From Acetobacteraceae bacterium (GTDB taxonomy: Bacteria; Pseudomonadota; Alphaproteobacteria; Acetobacterales; Acetobacteraceae): a DNA stretch of 16,770 nucleotides. The stretch is taken from positions 1-16,770 of the forward strand of contig JADGHI010000024.1 in the NCBI GenBank assembly GCA_019689515.1, in the 5' to 3' direction. The notes under the pieces are model-generated. The model saw only the letters and a program-made list of their open reading frames with translations. It made no database searches and was not told where the DNA came from. The position numbers were made by a program, and so were the translations under genes. Below are positions 14,552-16,770 of the stretch, in pieces. Numbering within the stretch: the first letter of the stretch is position 1; each line of letters opens with the position of its first letter.

Positions 14552-16662
14552 GCGCCGCGGCCGCGCCCTACCGCATCGGGGTGGACATCGGCGGGACCTT
14601 CACCGACCTGGTGATGCTCGACTCCCGTGACGGCCGCCTGTTCAACGGCAAGGTCCTCACCACCCCGCACGCGCCCGAGGAAGCCGTGCTGCGGGGCGTG
14701 CGCGAGATGCTGGACCGGCACGGGGTGGCTGCGCGGGAGGTCCGACACGTCATCCACGGCACCACCCTGGTCGCCAACGCCCTGATCGAGCGCCGAGGCG
14801 TGCCGACCGGCCTCATCACCACGCGTGGCTTCCGTGACGTGCTCGAGATCGGCACGGAGCTGCGCCACGACACCTACGACCTCTTCATGCAGGTGCCGGA
14901 GCCGCTGGTGCCACGCCGTCTGCGCCTTGGCGTGCCGGAACGGCTGATGCCAGACGGCTCCGAGCTGGAGCCGTTGGACGAGGACGCCGCGCGCGAGGCG
15001 GCGCGTACGCTCGCGGCCGCCGGCGTCAAGGCGGTTGCCGTGTCTTTCCTCCACAGCTTCCGCAACCCGGCGCATGAGCGCCGCATGCGGGAGATCCTGG
15101 CGGAGGAGGCGCCGGGCCTCGTCGTCTGCCTCTCCTCCGAGGTCGTGCCCGAGATCGGCGAGTACGAGCGGACCTCGACGGCGGTCTGCAACGCCTATGT
15201 CCTCCCGGTCTTCGACCGCTACCTGAGGCGACTCGGCGACGGGCTGCGCAGCCTTGGCCTGACGGGGCCGCTCTACCTGATGCTCTCCGATGGCGGCACG
15301 GTGCACGAGGAGACGGCCGCCCGGCACCCGATCCGCCTCGTCCAGTCTGGTCCCGCAGGCGGCGTGCAGGCCACCTCGGTCTATGGCGCGGCTGCGGGTG
15401 CGGCGGACATTCTCTGCTTCGACATGGGCGGCACCACCGCGAAGGCGGCGCTGATCGATGCCGGGGAGCCGCAGCGCAGCACGGATTTCGAGGTCGCGCG
15501 CGTCGACCGGTTCCGCAAGGGCAGCGGGCTGCCGCTGAAGGTGCCGGTGATCGACATGATCGAGATCGGCGCGGGAGGCGGCTCCATCGCGCATGTGGAC
15601 CGGCTCGGTCTCATCCGCGTCGGACCGGAGAGCTCGGGCAGCGACCCCGGCCCCGCCTGCTACGGCCTGGGCGGCACGCTGCCCACCGTGACGGACGCGG
15701 ACCTCGTCCTCGGCTACCTCGGCGCGGAGAGCTTCCTCGGCGGCGACATGCGGCTCGACCTCGCGGCTGCGGAGGCGGCCATCGCGCGGCACGTCGCGGA
15801 ACCGCTGGGCGTCTCCGTCGTCGAGGCCGCCTGGGGCATCCACGAGACGGTCAACGGCAACATGGCCCAGGCCGCCGCTATCCACGCGCTGGAGAAGGCA
15901 AGGCGCATCGACGCCTATACGATGGTGCCGATCGGCGGCGCCGGGCCCGTGCACGCCTGCCACGTCGCGATCAAGCTCGGACTGCCGCGCGTCGTCGTGC
16001 CGACCGGCGCCGGCGTCGCCTCGGCCTTCGGCTTCCTCGCCGCGCCGATCTCCTTCGCCTTCGTGCAGGGCTGGGTCGCGCCGCTGGAGGCCCTGGACTT
16101 CGGTCGGCTGCGCGACCTCCTCGGCGGCATGGAAGCGGAGGGCCGGCGGATGGTGGCTCAGGCGGGGGTGGAGGCGGCGGCCGCCCCGGTGCGCATCCGG
16201 GGTGCGATGCGGTACGCCGGCCAAGGCTACCAGGTGGAGGCCGACATCCCGGCCGAGGCGATTGCGAGGAACGACCGCACCACTCTGCGCGCGGCATTCG
16301 AGGCGGAGTATGCGCGGCAGTATGGGCGCACGGAGCCGTCGGTGCCGGTCGAGTGCGTCTCCTGGCGGGTGATCGTCGCCGGCCCGCGGCCGAAGCTTGA
16401 CCTCAATGCGGCTTCCGTCGGCGCGGCGGAGCAGGGGGCCGCGCGCAAGGGGACGCGGCGCGCCTGGTTCCCCGCTGCCGGTGGCTTCGTGGAGGCGGTG
16501 GTGCTGGATCGATACCGCCTGCGCCCCGGCGATGCCGTGGAGGGGCCAGCACTGGTCGAGGAGCGTGAATGTACGCTCGTTCTGCCGCCGGGCACCCGCG
16601 CGACCTGCGACGCGGCGCTGAATCTGGTGGTGGATCTGCCGCGCGCGGCGGACGCGGCATGA
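14548..16662 (+). CDS. hyuA: Hydantoinase A / oxoprolinase family ATPase subunit
   Basis: This 704-residue HyuA-type subunit is of normal length. The N-terminal hydantoinase/oxoprolinase fold begins with the phosphate-binding GVDIGGTFTDLV (11-22), followed by HGTTLVANALIERRG (70-84) and GLITTRGFRDVLEIG. The second ATPase half has LSDGGTV, FDMGGTTAK (291-299), GAGGGSIA (341-348) and PIGGAGPVHA. These enzymes use ATP to activate the lactam or ketone carbonyl before ring opening or carboxylation, together with HyuB. The ATG overlaps the hyuB stop, and its own TGA overlaps the tctB ATG, so hyuB-hyuA-tctB form a tightly coupled operon. Carboxylases of this family usually need a third small subunit; none is present here, which favours a hydrolytic role (inference). 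Confidence 0.94.
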   Translation: MSAAAAPYRIGVDIGGTFTDLVMLDSRDGRLFNGKVLTTPHAPEEAVLRGVREMLDRHGVAAREVRHVIHGTTLVANALIERRGVPTGLITTRGFRDVLEIGTELRHDTYDLFMQVPEPLVPRRLRLGVPERLMPDGSELEPLDEDAAREAARTLAAAGVKAVAVSFLHSFRNPAHERRMREILAEEAPGLVVCLSSEVVPEIGEYERTSTAVCNAYVLPVFDRYLRRLGDGLRSLGLTGPLYLMLSDGGTVHEETAARHPIRLVQSGPAGGVQATSVYGAAAGAADILCFDMGGTTAKAALIDAGEPQRSTDFEVARVDRFRKGSGLPLKVPVIDMIEIGAGGGSIAHVDRLGLIRVGPESSGSDPGPACYGLGGTLPTVTDADLVLGYLGAESFLGGDMRLDLAAAEAAIARHVAEPLGVSVVEAAWGIHETVNGNMAQAAAIHALEKARRIDAYTMVPIGGAGPVHACHVAIKLGLPRVVVPTGAGVASAFGFLAAPISFAFVQGWVAPLEALDFGRLRDLLGGMEAEGRRMVAQAGVEAAAAPVRIRGAMRYAGQGYQVEADIPAEAIARNDRTTLRAAFEAEYARQYGRTEPSVPVECVSWRVIVAGPRPKLDLNAASVGAAEQGAARKGTRRAWFPAAGGFVEAVVLDRYRLRPGDAVEGPALVEERECTLVLPPGTRATCDAALNLVVDLPRAADAA

Positions 16663-16770
16663 CCGACGCGTCCCTCGCAGCCCGCCGACGGGACCAGGGC
16701 GGGGCGCTCCTCTGCCTCGCCGTCGCCGGTTACGGCGCATGGGCGGGCCTCGGCTGGGGGTTGCGGGACG
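16659..16770 (+). CDS. tctB: TctB-like small membrane subunit of a tripartite tricarboxylate transporter, partial
   Basis: Only the first 37 codons are present. The ATG overlaps the hyuA stop (ATGA). A short arginine-rich cytoplasmic start (AARRRDQ) leads into the first hydrophobic segment, GALLCLAVAGYGAWAGLGWG, as in TctB (DUF1468) proteins. The call rests on this pattern plus context: a Bug receptor heads the divergent side, and transporter genes commonly close such clusters. A different small membrane protein cannot be excluded. TctA would be expected next, beyond the window. Confidence 0.6.
   Translation, partial: MTDASLAARRRDQGGALLCLAVAGYGAWAGLGWGLRD

Noticed and set aside
9430..16740. 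Very long minus-strand open frames (980 residues at 9430-12372 and 733 residues at 14539-16740)
   Set aside because: They are antisense to clearly recognisable plus-strand genes, are Arg/Gly-rich and lack motifs, as expected of shadow frames in GC-rich DNA.
1..16770. CRISPR arrays, tRNA, rRNA and known riboswitches
   Set aside because: No regularly spaced repeats, no tRNA cloverleaf with a CCA-type end, and no recognisable riboswitch core were seen on either strand by eye.

Overview
The window is very GC-rich DNA with strong G/C preference at third codon positions. It carries three Bug-type periplasmic binding proteins, a partial TctB, an ECF sigma factor and an IS5-family (IS427-like) insertion sequence. 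Together these suggest an alphaproteobacterial chromosome, most like Roseomonas and related Acetobacteraceae. That placement is inference from gene content, not from a marker gene.

Layout. (a) 1-3528 is a housekeeping/stress block: a DUF2231 membrane protein (partial, -) and a Rieske/FAD/NAD reductase (-) diverge from folE (GTP cyclohydrolase I, +), which is followed by an ECF sigma factor (+). (b) 3670-6073 is a two-gene minus-strand operon: an amidase-signature enzyme followed 13 bp later by a Bug receptor. (c) 6110-7012 has no intact gene. It holds an apparent promoter/operator for the amidase, a tandem 18-bp repeat resembling an insertion-sequence end, and a decayed coding remnant with an in-frame TGA. 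(d) 7013-7888 is an IS427-like element with perfect 18-bp inverted repeats. Its transposase is broken by two different but related perfect palindromes. (e) 7888-10136 holds two more Bug receptors (-); the first shares its stop codon with the IS junction, and a small decayed fragment lies between the two genes. (f) 10297-16770 is a plus-strand catabolic cluster: DUF1445 hydro-lyase/D-glutamate-cyclase-like protein, a thiamine-diphosphate enzyme, hydantoinase/oxoprolinase B and A subunits, and the start of TctB.

How the genes may work together. Bug proteins deliver small carboxylates or amides to TctA/TctB permeases. The amidase, the HyuA/HyuB pair and the DUF1445 protein all belong to families acting on amide, lactam or carboxylate substrates. 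The right half therefore reads as an uptake-plus-degradation unit for a small organic acid or cyclic amide such as 5-oxoproline or a hydantoin; the substrate cannot be fixed from sequence. A shared GTTGACAA element, set in a palindrome about 70 bp upstream of both the amidase and the third Bug gene, suggests that the two minus-strand units share a regulator.

The most unusual signal is inside the IS: two palindromes with the same arm pattern but complementary base changes. Each shifts the transposase frame by the same amount relative to the family.
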